A stretch of 64,000 nucleotides of DNA. It comes from Gaiellasilicea sp963731615. Lineage in GTDB: Bacteria > Actinomycetota > Thermoleophilia > Gaiellales > Gaiellaceae. The position numbers and the translations under genes are program-made. The DNA lies in NCBI GenBank assembly GCA_963731615.1, contig CAVSWD010000005.1, forward strand, positions 248,001 to 312,000, in the 5' to 3' direction. Positions 1 through 7,277 of the stretch are shown here, in pieces. The notes beneath the pieces are model-generated. The model was not told the DNA's origin and searched no databases. It saw only the letters and a program-made list of their open reading frames with translations. Positions within the stretch are counted from its first letter, which is position 1. The number at the start of each line of letters is the position of its first letter.

Positions 1-376
1 CGATCACACCGAGCGACTGTGCTCGGGGCCGGGCGAGCTGCTTGGCGGCGACCCCGCTCGCCGCGCCGGTGCGCCGCTGGCCGAGCGTGTCCGCCTCGAT
101 CACAGCCGCCAGCCGTCCGGTCGCGAGTTCGAAGAGGCAGACGACGAAAGCCGCCTGTCCGGCAGCAGCCGCGTACGACTTCAGCCCTGCGTAACCCAGC
201 CCACGGTCGACTGCGGACATGATCGCGAAGAAGCCCTCCTCGAGCGGGATCCGGCGGCGCGGCACGTTCTCGATCTCACCGGCCGCGAGGCGGAGACAGC
301 ACGCTTCGAGCGCCGGGATCGCTTCACCCGCGGTGATCAGGCCGTCGACGTCGGATTCGGAGAGGTAGAGCGGCAC
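1..376 (-). CDS. Ornithine cyclodeaminase / mu-crystallin family protein, partial (3' end outside window)
   Basis: Cut by the left edge: only about 125 N-terminal residues are present. Reading the minus strand from a GTG at 376 gives an open frame to the edge with the family pattern LGQRRTGAASGVAAKQLAR near the cut, preceded by GYAGLKSYAA. That run is the conserved segment before the NAD(P)-binding fold in ornithine cyclodeaminase, alanine dehydrogenase and related imine reductases. The family includes ornithine-to-proline deaminases and N-alkyl amino acid dehydrogenases; the deciding residues lie outside the window, so the substrate cannot be named. The start is a GTG because no ATG precedes the conserved N-terminus. 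Confidence 0.8.
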   Translation of the reverse strand, partial: MPLYLSESDVDGLITAGEAIPALEACCLRLAAGEIENVPRRRIPLEEGFFAIMSAVDRGLGYAGLKSYAAAAGQAAFVVCLFELATGRLAAVIEADTLGQRRTGAASGVAAKQLARPRAQSLGVI

Positions 377-392
377 CGCCGAAGCCTAGGTC

Positions 393-827
393 TTAGCCGA
401 TGAAGCTGATCTGGCCGTTCGTCTCGAGCACGGCCCAGCGCACGTCCTCGATCGTCGCGATCTGCTGCTGCCGGGCCGCCGCGGCCAGCTCCTCGACGGT
501 GATGCGGTTGCGGCGCAGGTTCCGGTCGATCGGCTTCCCGTCCTCGACAACGATCACCGGCTCGCCGTCGAGCGCGGGTCTCAGCTTCGGGAACTTGAAG
601 CTGAGGTACGAGACGGCCACCGTCATCAGGCCGATCGTGCCGCCGACGAGGATCGCGCCGGTGACCGAGAAGTCGTTCTGAGTCACCCCCTGCTGCACGA
701 GGTCGCCGATCATGACGAGCATGATCAGGTCGAACGGCTCCAGCGAGGAGAGCTCGCGCCGGCCGATCACGCGCGTCAGCAGGTAGACGAAGGCAAAGGC
801 GACGACTGCGCGGATGACGAGATCCAT
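393..827 (-). CDS. DUF421 (YetF-like) membrane protein
   Basis: 144 residues. The first ~75 residues hold three hydrophobic segments (starting MDLVIRAVVAFAFVYLLTRV) with the conserved RELSSLEPFDLIMLVMIGDLVQ run; the C-terminal half is a soluble domain with the DUF421 signatures DGKPIDRNLRRNRIT and an ending of IEDVRWAVLETNGQISFI. Function of the family is not established; YetF-like proteins are thought to be membrane proteins with a cytoplasmic sensor-like domain. The ATG overlaps the stop of the upstream gene as TGATG, so the two are translationally coupled. A longer frame extends upstream but that part is the shadow of the neighbouring gene. Confidence 0.85.
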   Translation of the reverse strand: MDLVIRAVVAFAFVYLLTRVIGRRELSSLEPFDLIMLVMIGDLVQQGVTQNDFSVTGAILVGGTIGLMTVAVSYLSFKFPKLRPALDGEPVIVVEDGKPIDRNLRRNRITVEELAAAARQQQIATIEDVRWAVLETNGQISFIG

Positions 828-1375
828 CAGGGATAGATGGTCACGTCGCGGTCGATGTGGAGGAGCGGCGTCTCGCCGTCGTACAGGTCGACGTTCTGCG
901 GCCGGTGGCCGACCTCGGTCGGATTGACCTGGAAGTGGAGGAAGAAGACGTGCTTCGTGCCGGCGGGCACGCGGCCGAGGTCGAGCGCGATCCTGCCGTT
1001 GCGGTTCGCCTCGCCGATCGGCGACGGCTCGAGCGTGTTCAGCGTGATCCCCTCGAGCCAACCGGGATCGAGCACCAGCGTCGCCGCCTTGATCTCCTTC
1101 GCCGCGCGAATCGTGAAGCGCGACATGAAGAAGAGGCCGCTCCGCAGGTGCTCGGGCGAATAGACCTCGAGCTCGACGCCGTCCGCCGCAGCGGTGTCTG
1201 TGTGCGGCTTCTGGCCGAACACGTTCGCGAGGCCGAGCAGCAGCACGAGCCCGATCAGGGTGAGCAGCACCCAGCGCAGATACGGCCGGCGTTCGCGACC
1301 CACGAGGTCGCGATGGCGTTTCAGCGTCAGCTGATCCGGAACGTGCCACTCAGTCGTGTTCGCCGCCACCCCCAT
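827..1375 (-). CDS. Membrane-anchored hypothetical protein
   Basis: 182 residues, family not recognised. Residues ~1-30 are polar and cytoplasmic (RHRDLVGRERRPYLRW), followed by one transmembrane segment (VLLTLIGLVLLLGLANVFG) at about 35-53 and an extracellular domain of ~125 residues rich in beta-type sequence ending in HIDRDVTIYP. This suggests a single-pass protein with an outside domain. It is coupled by TGATG to the DUF421 gene downstream, and the DUF421 protein and this one may form a membrane pair; that is inferred only from the overlap. Confidence 0.6.
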   Translation of the reverse strand: MGVAANTTEWHVPDQLTLKRHRDLVGRERRPYLRWVLLTLIGLVLLLGLANVFGQKPHTDTAAADGVELEVYSPEHLRSGLFFMSRFTIRAAKEIKAATLVLDPGWLEGITLNTLEPSPIGEANRNGRIALDLGRVPAGTKHVFFLHFQVNPTEVGHRPQNVDLYDGETPLLHIDRDVTIYP

Positions 1376-1393
1376 CCTTCCTCGGGGCGAGCC

Positions 1394-2352
1394 TCACTTG
1401 ACCGCGTTGACCGCCGCTTCCAGCTCCTCGACCGACGCCGAGCCCTCGAAGCGGTCCCTGATCACCCCGTTACGGTCGACGACGAAGAGCCACGGTTCGC
1501 TCGGGAGCTTCCACTCGGTCATCCACCGGTTGACGCCCTGCGCGGGGTCGTTGTTCTTGTACACCTCGATGTGGATGAAGCGCACGTTCGAGCCCGCTGA
1601 GCGTCGCCGGACCTCTTCGACGATCTCGACGGTCGGGCCGCAGGTCCGGCTCGCGCAGTACTGCGGGGTCGCGAAGACGACGACGAACGGCACCTTGGCC
1701 CGGAGAGCATCCTGCACGGACGAGCGCAGGAGCTCGCGGTCGGGCGGGCGGGCCGTCGTGATCTCCCTCGCCGGCGCATCGGCAAGAGTCGGGTTGTCGG
1801 AGGGAGGTGCCTTGTCTCCGACTGCGGGTGCGGCGGCCTTCTCTTTCACGTCGAGCGCGACCAGCCCCTGAGTCGGCTCGCCCGGCAGGTCGACGACGAG
1901 CCAGTACCGGCCTGCTTCGGGGAAGGTGAGGCGGGTCACGAAGAGCGCCTCCGAGTCCGGATCCTCATGCGTCTGGGTATGCGCCGACCCGACGCCGTGC
2001 GGGTCGAGCTTCAGCAGGCGCGCGTCCGCGGTCGACTCCGGCACATCCGCGAGCGTTCGGGCCAGGAAGACCTTCGCAGTCGGCGTCTCGACGAGCTTGC
2101 CGTTGCTGCCGACCACGACGAAGCTGAGCCGGTTCTCGCCGACGGCGAAAGTCGGAGGTGCCGAGGATCAGGCCGACGTCCTCGCCCGGCTGCGCGTCGA
2201 GCCGAGTCCTGCAGCGACCCTGTCGGCGCCGCTTTCGCGGCCGTGGTCGTTCCGTCGCTGGAGGAGCCTCCATCGCAGCCCGCGAGAACGAGCGCAGTCG
2301 CGGCCGCACCGAGGAGAAGCGCGAGAGGGCGGGCCGGCGGTCTGCTCATCAC
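1394..2352 (-). CDS. Thioredoxin-like lipoprotein, interrupted by two apparent frameshifts
   Basis: The N-terminus from 2352 is a lipoprotein signal (LALLLGAAATALVLAGC, lipobox Cys) followed by a Ser/Thr linker. The frame then changes near 2205 (to LDAQPGEDVGLILGTSDF) and again near 2155 (to GENRLSFVVVGSNGKLVE), after which it stays open for ~235 residues. The C-terminal half is thioredoxin-like, with VPFVVVFATPQYCASRTCGP holding two cysteines spaced C-x4-C at the position of the redox helix. The middle domain resembles extracytoplasmic beta domains that precede such modules. A role in periplasmic/cell-surface thiol chemistry or electron transfer is plausible. Two shifts in ~60 bases inside otherwise conserved sequence look like base-calling errors, but true decay cannot be excluded. 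Confidence 0.65.
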
Positions 2353-2419
2353 CGGTTCCGAGACTAGCGAGACGGGTGCTCTCTATGCCCGCGCGCGTCG
2401 TGCGGCTACTTTCCGACGG

Positions 2420-3322
2420 ATGGCGGATCTCGGTCACGATCACGGCGGGACGAACCGCAATGCGCGCGCCCTGCTGCTGACGCTCGGGCTGACAGCCACC
2501 TACACCGTCGCGGAGGTGATCGGCGGCTGGCTGACCGGAAGCCTCGCGCTCATCGCCGATGCCGGCCACATGCTCTCGGACACGGGCTCGATCGCCATTG
2601 CCATCGTCGCGATCTGGCTCGCGAGGCGTCCCGCGACGGCGCAGCGGAGTTTCGGCTTCAAGCGCGCCGAGATTCTCGCCGCCCTCTTCAACGGGATCAC
2701 GCTGGTCGCGATCTCGATCTGGATCTTCGTCGAGGCGATCGACCGATTCGCCAATCCCACCGACGTGCTCGGAGGCTGGATGCTGGTGATCGCCGTCGGC
2801 GGCGTGGTCGTCAACGTCGCAGGCGCGCTGATCCTCGCCCGCGGCGACCGCGGCAACCTGAATCTGCGAGCCGCGCTCCGGCATGTGATCGCCGATCTGC
2901 TCGGCTCGGTCGGGGTGATCGTCGCAGCGATCGTCATCCTCACCACCGGCTGGGACTACGCCGACCCGCTGATCAGCGTCGTCATCGGCGTCCTGATCGC
3001 GGCCAGCGCCTGGGGCGTGCTGCGCGACTCGATCTCGATTCTGCTCGAGGCGACACCGAGCGGCATCGACGCCGAGGATGTCCGGACGATGATGCTCTCG
3101 GTTCCTGCCGTCCGGAACGTCCACGATCTCCACATCTGGACGATCACGTCGGGCTTCTCGGCGCTCGCCGCACACGTCCTCGTCGAGCCCCGCGAGGACT
3201 GCCACGGCAAGCGCCGCGAGCTGGAGCGCCTCCTCGAAGCGGAGTTCCACATCGACCACACCACGCTCCAGGTCGACCATGTCCACGAGGAGCTCCTCCA
3301 CATCGGCAGAGACAGGCCCTGA
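2420..3322 (+). CDS. Cation diffusion facilitator (CDF) metal efflux transporter
   Basis: 300 residues, typical CDF length. It begins MADLGHDHGG, a short His-rich metal-collecting tail, then six hydrophobic segments. The metal site residues are visible in TM2 (ADAGHMLSD, H-x3-D) and TM5 (HVIADLLGS, H-x3-D), the pattern of Zn2+/H+ antiporters of the ZitB/CzcD type. The C-terminal ~85 residues form the cytoplasmic ferredoxin-like domain with VHDLHIWTI and the His-rich end HIDHTTLQVDH. The family exports Zn2+, Co2+ or Cd2+ in exchange for protons. The frame extends far upstream without a stop, but similarity begins at this ATG. It is divergent from the thioredoxin-like lipoprotein. Confidence 0.93.
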   Translation: MADLGHDHGGTNRNARALLLTLGLTATYTVAEVIGGWLTGSLALIADAGHMLSDTGSIAIAIVAIWLARRPATAQRSFGFKRAEILAALFNGITLVAISIWIFVEAIDRFANPTDVLGGWMLVIAVGGVVVNVAGALILARGDRGNLNLRAALRHVIADLLGSVGVIVAAIVILTTGWDYADPLISVVIGVLIAASAWGVLRDSISILLEATPSGIDAEDVRTMMLSVPAVRNVHDLHIWTITSGFSALAAHVLVEPREDCHGKRRELERLLEAEFHIDHTTLQVDHVHEELLHIGRDRP

Positions 3323-3521
3323 CCGCTGACACTGCGAGTGTCGCGCCAGAGGGAGGTGCGCGGCGCGGCAGCCGGCCTCGGCCCTCCGGCGCGTCCCTGG
3401 CGGTGCGTAGGCCGGGTGGACAGTGCGCGAGCACGGACTCCCGGCTGGAGCGGCGCCAGGGGCGCGAAGGCGGCGGAGCCGGGCTCCGCCCGGCGGGAGC
3501 CGCCTGGCCGGTGGGTCGAGG
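3323..3521. other. Intergenic stretch without a gene
   Basis: About 200 bases between the CDF gene and tRNA-Arg. Just after the CDF stop there is a short hairpin GACACT-GCG-AGTGTC (about 3327-3345) that could help end transcription, without a T run. The rest is very GC-rich with several overlapping short palindromes (for example GAGCCGGGCTCC near 3477). Open frames here are short, Arg/Pro-rich and unlike proteins. No promoter is obvious. Confidence 0.5.
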
Positions 3522-3594
3522 TGCGCCCGGCACGATTCGAACGTGCGACCTCTGCCTCCGCAGGGCAGCGCTCTATCCCCTGAGCTACGGGCGC
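3522..3594 (-). tRNA. tRNA-Arg, anticodon GCG as read
   Basis: 73 bases fold into a complete cloverleaf: acceptor GCGCCCG/CGGGCGC with discriminator A, D stem GCTC/GAGC, anticodon stem CTGCC/GGCAG, T arm GCACG-TTCGAAT-CGTGC. The 7-base anticodon loop is CTGCGGA, so positions 34-36 read GCG, pairing with Arg codon CGC. Bacteria normally read CGC with a deaminated ACG anticodon, so G34 is unusual; a C at that position would make the ordinary CCG isoacceptor. CCA is not encoded. The first ten bases overlap the end of ygfZ, whose TAG stop is tRNA bases 8-10. Confidence 0.92.
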
Positions 3595-4358
3595 TCGGGA
3601 CCGGTCAGTGTAGCGGCGCCCGCGCCGACCGTTAGCTCGGCCTCCTCGGGCACCTCGCGCCGCACGTAGGCGAGCGCGACGGCTCCGTCCTCGACGGGCA
3701 CAGCGCTCGTGATGCGGCCGACCGTCTTGCCCTCGTAGGCGAGCTCGGCTTCGGGCTCCGGCAGCTCGGCCAGCGAGAGCACGCGCAGGCCGCGGTTCGC
3801 GTGGCCGCGGTAGTGCAGCCGCGCGATCGGCTCCTGGCCCGGATAGCAGCCCTTCGTGAAGCTGACCGCCCGCTCCGTGAGGCCGGCCTCGGCGGGAAGG
3901 ACACGGTCGTCGATCTCCTTGCCCCAGGCGGGCGTCCTGGCGCGGATGCGCAGCAACTCGAGCTCGTCGCTCGAGACGGTGACGTCGAGGTCGGCGTCGA
4001 GCACCTCCGCGGCCGGCTCCCCGTACGCCACGGTCGGAACCCCCTCGCCGCCGAAGACGACATGCGACGTGTGCTCCTCGGTCTCGATCTCGACCTTCGC
4101 GGCGAACCGGAACCGCACGAGCTCCGCGCGCACGCGCTCGGCGAGACCGGGCTCCGTCAGCAGCAGGAAGTCCTCGTGACCGCGGCGGAGGACGACGAGC
4201 GGCGCGATCACGCGCGCCTTCGCTGTCAGCAGCAGCGCTTCGCACGACTCACCGGGGCCGAGCGCGGCCACGTCGTTCGAGACCATCCGGTCGAGGTACG
4301 CCTCGGCCTCGGACCCGGCGACGCGGACGAAGGACCGCGGACGTAACGCGACGCGCAT
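3585..4358 (-). CDS. ygfZ: YgfZ/GcvT-type folate-binding protein
   Basis: 257 residues from the ATG at 4358. The family signature K-G-C-Y-x-G-Q-E is present as TKGCYPGQEPIARLHYRG, with the single conserved Cys. The N-terminal half carries FVRVAGSEAEAYLDRMVSND, matching the GcvT-like aminomethyltransferase fold. YgfZ proteins bind tetrahydrofolate and help assembly or repair of certain Fe-S enzymes such as MiaB; they lack glycine cleavage activity. The stop codon lies inside the tRNA-Arg gene. It is divergent from the molybdoenzyme gene, the two start regions overlapping within 20 bases. A longer upstream start exists but would run into the other gene. Confidence 0.85.
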   Translation of the reverse strand: MRVALRPRSFVRVAGSEAEAYLDRMVSNDVAALGPGESCEALLLTAKARVIAPLVVLRRGHEDFLLLTEPGLAERVRAELVRFRFAAKVEIETEEHTSHVVFGGEGVPTVAYGEPAAEVLDADLDVTVSSDELELLRIRARTPAWGKEIDDRVLPAEAGLTERAVSFTKGCYPGQEPIARLHYRGHANRGLRVLSLAELPEPEAELAYEGKTVGRITSAVPVEDGAVALAYVRREVPEEAELTVGAGAATLTGPERP

Positions 4359-4377
4359 GCTCGTTACTGTAGAGATC

Positions 4378-4983
4378 GTGTTCCGCTCCAAGGCCGAAAA
4401 GAAGGTGCTCGAGGCCGGCTACGACCCGGCCCGCCTGCCGCCGGGGCAGTACCTGACCGAGAAGTGGCCCGTGCTGCACGCCGGCTCGGTGCCTTCGACC
4501 GACCTCTCGACCTGGACGTTCGAGGTCTCCGGTGAGGTCGAGAACCCGGTCGCGCTCTCGTGGGACGAGCTGAACGCGCTGCCGCGAACCGAGCACACGC
4601 AGGACATCCACTGCGTCACGCGCTGGTCGAAGTTCGACGTCACCTTCTCCGGTGTCCACTGGCGCGAGCTCGAAGCGCTCGTCCAGCCGAAGCCGAGCGC
4701 GCACTACGCGATCGCGGAGGCCGAGCAAGGCTTCACCGCGAACGTGCCGATCTCATTTCTCCGCGACGAGCACGCACTGCTCGCGACGCATGCGAACGGC
4801 GAGCCGCTCGAGCTCGAGCACGGGTATCCGCTGCGGCTCGTGATCCCGGGCAAGTACTTCTGGAAGAGCGCGAAGTGGCTGCGCGGAATCGAGCTCTCGG
4901 CGTCCGACAAACCGGGCTTCTGGGAGCGCTACGGCTACCACAACGAGGCCGATCCGTTCGAGGAGGAGAGGTATGCCTTCTAG
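4378..4983 (+). CDS. Sulfite oxidase-like molybdopterin oxidoreductase
   Basis: About 201 residues of a single SUOX-fold Moco domain. The molybdenum-binding Cys lies in DIHCVTRWSKFDVTFSGV; further conserved motifs are STWTFEVSGEVENPV, HGYPLRLVIPGKYFWKSAKW and PGFWERYGYHN. No signal peptide, haem domain or TM segment, so it is probably cytoplasmic and takes electrons from an unknown partner; the substrate is not predictable. I prefer the GTG at 4378 over the ATG at 4357: TACTGT at 4365-4370 sits 7 bases before it as a -10 box, the arrangement of leaderless actinobacterial genes, and the ATG would overlap the ygfZ start on the other strand. Confidence 0.85.
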   Translation: MFRSKAEKKVLEAGYDPARLPPGQYLTEKWPVLHAGSVPSTDLSTWTFEVSGEVENPVALSWDELNALPRTEHTQDIHCVTRWSKFDVTFSGVHWRELEALVQPKPSAHYAIAEAEQGFTANVPISFLRDEHALLATHANGEPLELEHGYPLRLVIPGKYFWKSAKWLRGIELSASDKPGFWERYGYHNEADPFEEERYAF

Positions 4984-5074
4984 GCGAACTTGGAAATCAC
5001 TCAAACGAGTGACTACAGGGCGGCCGCCGCAGGCCGATACCTGGGCTACCCACCTCCCCCAGTTTCATCCCCTC
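4984..5074. other. Intergenic region with a perfect 16-base palindrome; possible small RNA
   Basis: No protein frame. It holds TCACTC-AAAC-GAGTGA at 4997-5012 (perfect 6-base arms), then a GC block GGCGGCCGCCGCAGGCC and a possible CTGGG/CCCAG pair (about 5042-5071) before the strong hairpin at 5075-5102. The arrangement could be the trailer of the molybdoenzyme mRNA, a regulator binding site, or a short structured RNA ending at the terminator. I do not recognise an RNA family. Confidence 0.35.
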
Positions 5075-5102
5075 AGAAGACCCGGCCCCCTCCGGGTCTT
5101 CT
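5075..5102 (+). terminator. Rho-independent-type terminator after the molybdoenzyme gene
   Basis: AGAAGACCCGG at 5075-5085 pairs with CCGGGTCTTCT from 5092 across the loop CCCCCT, giving an 11-base-pair stem including the flanking bases, followed by the T-rich run CTTCTTTGT. It lies ~90 bases past the stop of the + strand gene. Confidence 0.75.
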
Positions 5103-5133
5103 TCTTTGTGGGGACGGGACCCTCTCTGTACGA

Positions 5134-5161
5134 CGAAGGGCCGGCGATTGCCGGCCCTTCG
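5134..5161 (-). terminator. Hairpin terminator of the groESL operon
   Basis: Perfect 12-base-pair stem CGAAGGGCCGGC / GCCGGCCCTTCG with a 4-base loop (GATT on the + strand), 27 bases past the groEL stop. There is no long T run on the minus strand. Convergent with the terminator at 5075-5102. Confidence 0.65.
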
Positions 5162-5187
5162 CGTCAAGCAGAAGCCCGGGGGACTTC

Positions 5188-6816
5188 CTACATCATTCCG
5201 CCCATGCCGCCCATGTCGGGCATGCCGGCAGCGGCGCCGGCCTTCTCGGGCGCCTCGGCGACGATCGCCTCGGTCGTGAGGATGTTCTTCGCGATCGACG
5301 CGGCGTTCTGCAGCGCCGAGCGCGTGACCATCGTCGGATCGATGATCCCGGCCTTGACCAGGTCCTCGACCTCGCCGGTGTCGACGTTCAGGCCCTGGCC
5401 CTTGGCGGCCAGACGAACCTGATTGACGACGACCGAGCCCTCGAGCCCGGCGTTGGCGGCGAGCTGGCGAAGCGGCTCCTCGAGCGCGCGCGTGATGATC
5501 GCGGCGCCCGTCTTCTCGTCGCCCTCGAAGGACGCGAGCTTGATCGAAGCGGCCGCCTGCAAGAGCGCGACGCCGCCGCCCGGCACGATGCCCTCCTCGA
5601 GGGCCGCGCGGGTGGCCTGCAGCGCGTCCTCGACGCGATGCTTCTTCTCCTTCATCTCCGTCTCGGTGGCAGCGCCGACCTTGACGACGGCGACGCCGCC
5701 GGCCAGCTTGGCGAGCCGCTCCTGGAGCTTCTCGCGGTCGAAGTCGGAGTCGGTGTTCTCGATCTCCGCCTTCAGCTGCTTGATCCGGCCCTTGATCCCC
5801 TCGGAGTCACCGGCACCGTCGATGATCGTCGTCGAGTCCTTGTCGATCACGACCTTGCGGGCCTTGCCGAGCTGGGCCAGCTTCGTGTTCTCGAGCTTGA
5901 GGCCCATCTCCTCGGTGATCACCTCGGCGCCGGAGAGGATCGCGATGTCCTCGAGCATGCGCTTGCGGCGGTCACCGAAGCCCGGCGCCTTGACGGCGAC
6001 GGCGGTGAAGGTGCCCCGGAGCTTGTTGACGATGATCGTCGCGAGCGCCTCGCCCTCGACGTCCTCCGCCACGATCAGCAGCGGGCGGCCGGCCTGGATC
6101 ACCTGCTCGAGCACCGGCAGCAGGTCCTTGACGGAGCCGATCTTCTGGTTCGCGACCAGGATGAACGGCTCGTCGAGCACTGCCTCCATGCGCTCGGCGT
6201 CGGTGATCATGTACGGCGACAGGTAGCCCTTGTCGAACTGCATGCCCTCGGTGAACTCGAGTTCGAGACCGAACGTCTGGCCCTCCTCGACGTTCACGAC
6301 GCCGTCCTTGCCGACCTTCTCGATCGCGTCGGCGATCACGTCGCCGATCTCGCGCTCACGCGCGGAGATGGTGGCGACCCGGGCGATGTCCTCCTTGCCC
6401 GAGACCTCCTTCGACTGCTTCTTCAGATCCTCGACGACCGACTCGACGGCCGCTTCGATGCCGCGCTTGATCCCCATCGGGTTGGCGCCGGCAGCGACGT
6501 TCTTGAGGCCTTCACGGACGATCGCCTGGGCGAGCACGGTCGCGGTCGTCGTGCCGTCGCCGGCAACGTCGTTGGTCGCCGTGGCGACCTCGCGTACGAG
6601 CTGCGCTCCCTGGTTCTCGAACGGGTCCTCGACCTCGATCTCACGTGCGATCGTGACGCCGTCGTTGGTGATCGTCGGCGCGCCGAACTTCTTGTCCAGC
6701 ACGACGTAGCGGCCCTTCGGGCCGAGCGTCACCTTGACTGCGTCGGCGAGGGTGTTGACGCCGCGCTCGAGCGCGCGCCGTGCATCCTCGCTGAACTTGA
6801 GCTCTTTGTGAGCCAT
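5188..6816 (-). CDS. groEL: Chaperonin GroEL (60 kDa)
   Basis: 542 residues, the usual length. ATP-site signatures are present (GPKGRYVVLDKKFGAPTITN, GDGTTTATVLAQAI around residues 85-100) and the C-terminus is the flexible Gly/Met tail ending MPDMGGMGGMM. Forms the double-ring chaperonin that folds cytosolic proteins with GroES. A strong ribosome site AGGGAGGAAC precedes the ATG. It follows groES by 21 bases in one operon under the CIRCE operator. Many actinobacteria have a second groEL; only this copy is in the window. A 614-codon frame on the opposite strand is a coding shadow. Confidence 0.98.
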   Translation of the reverse strand: MAHKELKFSEDARRALERGVNTLADAVKVTLGPKGRYVVLDKKFGAPTITNDGVTIAREIEVEDPFENQGAQLVREVATATNDVAGDGTTTATVLAQAIVREGLKNVAAGANPMGIKRGIEAAVESVVEDLKKQSKEVSGKEDIARVATISAREREIGDVIADAIEKVGKDGVVNVEEGQTFGLELEFTEGMQFDKGYLSPYMITDAERMEAVLDEPFILVANQKIGSVKDLLPVLEQVIQAGRPLLIVAEDVEGEALATIIVNKLRGTFTAVAVKAPGFGDRRKRMLEDIAILSGAEVITEEMGLKLENTKLAQLGKARKVVIDKDSTTIIDGAGDSEGIKGRIKQLKAEIENTDSDFDREKLQERLAKLAGGVAVVKVGAATETEMKEKKHRVEDALQATRAALEEGIVPGGGVALLQAAASIKLASFEGDEKTGAAIITRALEEPLRQLAANAGLEGSVVVNQVRLAAKGQGLNVDTGEVEDLVKAGIIDPTMVTRSALQNAASIAKNILTTEAIVAEAPEKAGAAAGMPDMGGMGGMM

Positions 6817-6837
6817 GTTTTCGTTCCTCCCTAGTTC

Positions 6838-7143
6838 CTAGACTGCGGCGCGGTCGCCGACGACCTTGGCCAGGACGTCGGACTCGCGCAGAATCAGCAC
6901 GTCGTCGACACCGACCTTGATCTCGGTGCCGCCGTACTTGGAGAAGATGATCTCGTCACCCTCCTCGACATCCATCTTGATGTACTCCCCGTCCTCGTCA
7001 CGCGGGCCGGGTCCGACTGCGAGGACGCGGCCGCGCTGCGGCTTTTCCTTCGCGGTGTCGGGCAGCACGATGCCGCTGACGGTGATCTCCTCTTCTTCGA
7101 GGGTCTCCACGATCAGGCGGTCACCAAGGGGCTGCAGATTCAT
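6838..7143 (-). CDS. groES: Co-chaperonin GroES (10 kDa)
   Basis: 101 residues beginning MNLQPLGDRLIVETLEEEE, with the mobile loop region around ITVSGIVLPDTAKEKPQ and the family motif GDEIIFSKYGGTEIKV. Heptameric lid of GroEL. First gene of the groES-groEL operon; the ribosome site GAGGAGG sits 8 bases upstream of the ATG. Expression should be controlled by HrcA through the CIRCE element at 7182-7206 overlapping the transcription start region. Confidence 0.98.
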   Translation of the reverse strand: MNLQPLGDRLIVETLEEEEITVSGIVLPDTAKEKPQRGRVLAVGPGPRDEDGEYIKMDVEEGDEIIFSKYGGTEIKVGVDDVLILRESDVLAKVVGDRAAV

Positions 7144-7181
7144 GTGTTGCCTCCTCGATCCTCAGACTTTGTAACAGACAC

Positions 7182-7206
7182 TGGCACTCCCACGGGGAGA
7201 GTGCCA
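7182..7206 (-). promoter_or_regulatory. CIRCE operator (HrcA site) of groESL
   Basis: Inverted repeat TGGCACTC-N9-GAGTGCCA: arms 7182-7189 and 7199-7206 with exactly nine bases between. This matches the CIRCE core GCACTC-N9-GAGTGC bound by the heat-shock repressor HrcA. It lies ~40 bases upstream of groES and directly after the predicted -10 box, the expected place for repression. hrcA itself is not in the window. Confidence 0.95.
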
Positions 7207-7211
7207 ATGCG

Positions 7212-7239
7212 ACTATACCAGTATCGACGCCGCGAGCAA
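7212..7239 (-). promoter_or_regulatory. Predicted sigma-70-type promoter of groESL
   Basis: On the minus strand a -35-like TTGCTC (7239-7234) is separated by 16 bases from a -10 TATAGT (7217-7212). The start point would fall at the edge of or inside the CIRCE element, consistent with repression by HrcA. Confidence 0.65.
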
Positions 7240-7277
7240 GCGACTCCCGCCAAAACCACGCAACAACCTGTTACAAA

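Noticed and set aside
4990..6834. 614-codon open frame on the + strand
   Set aside because: Complete overlap with groEL in antisense, low-complexity and without motifs; coding shadow.
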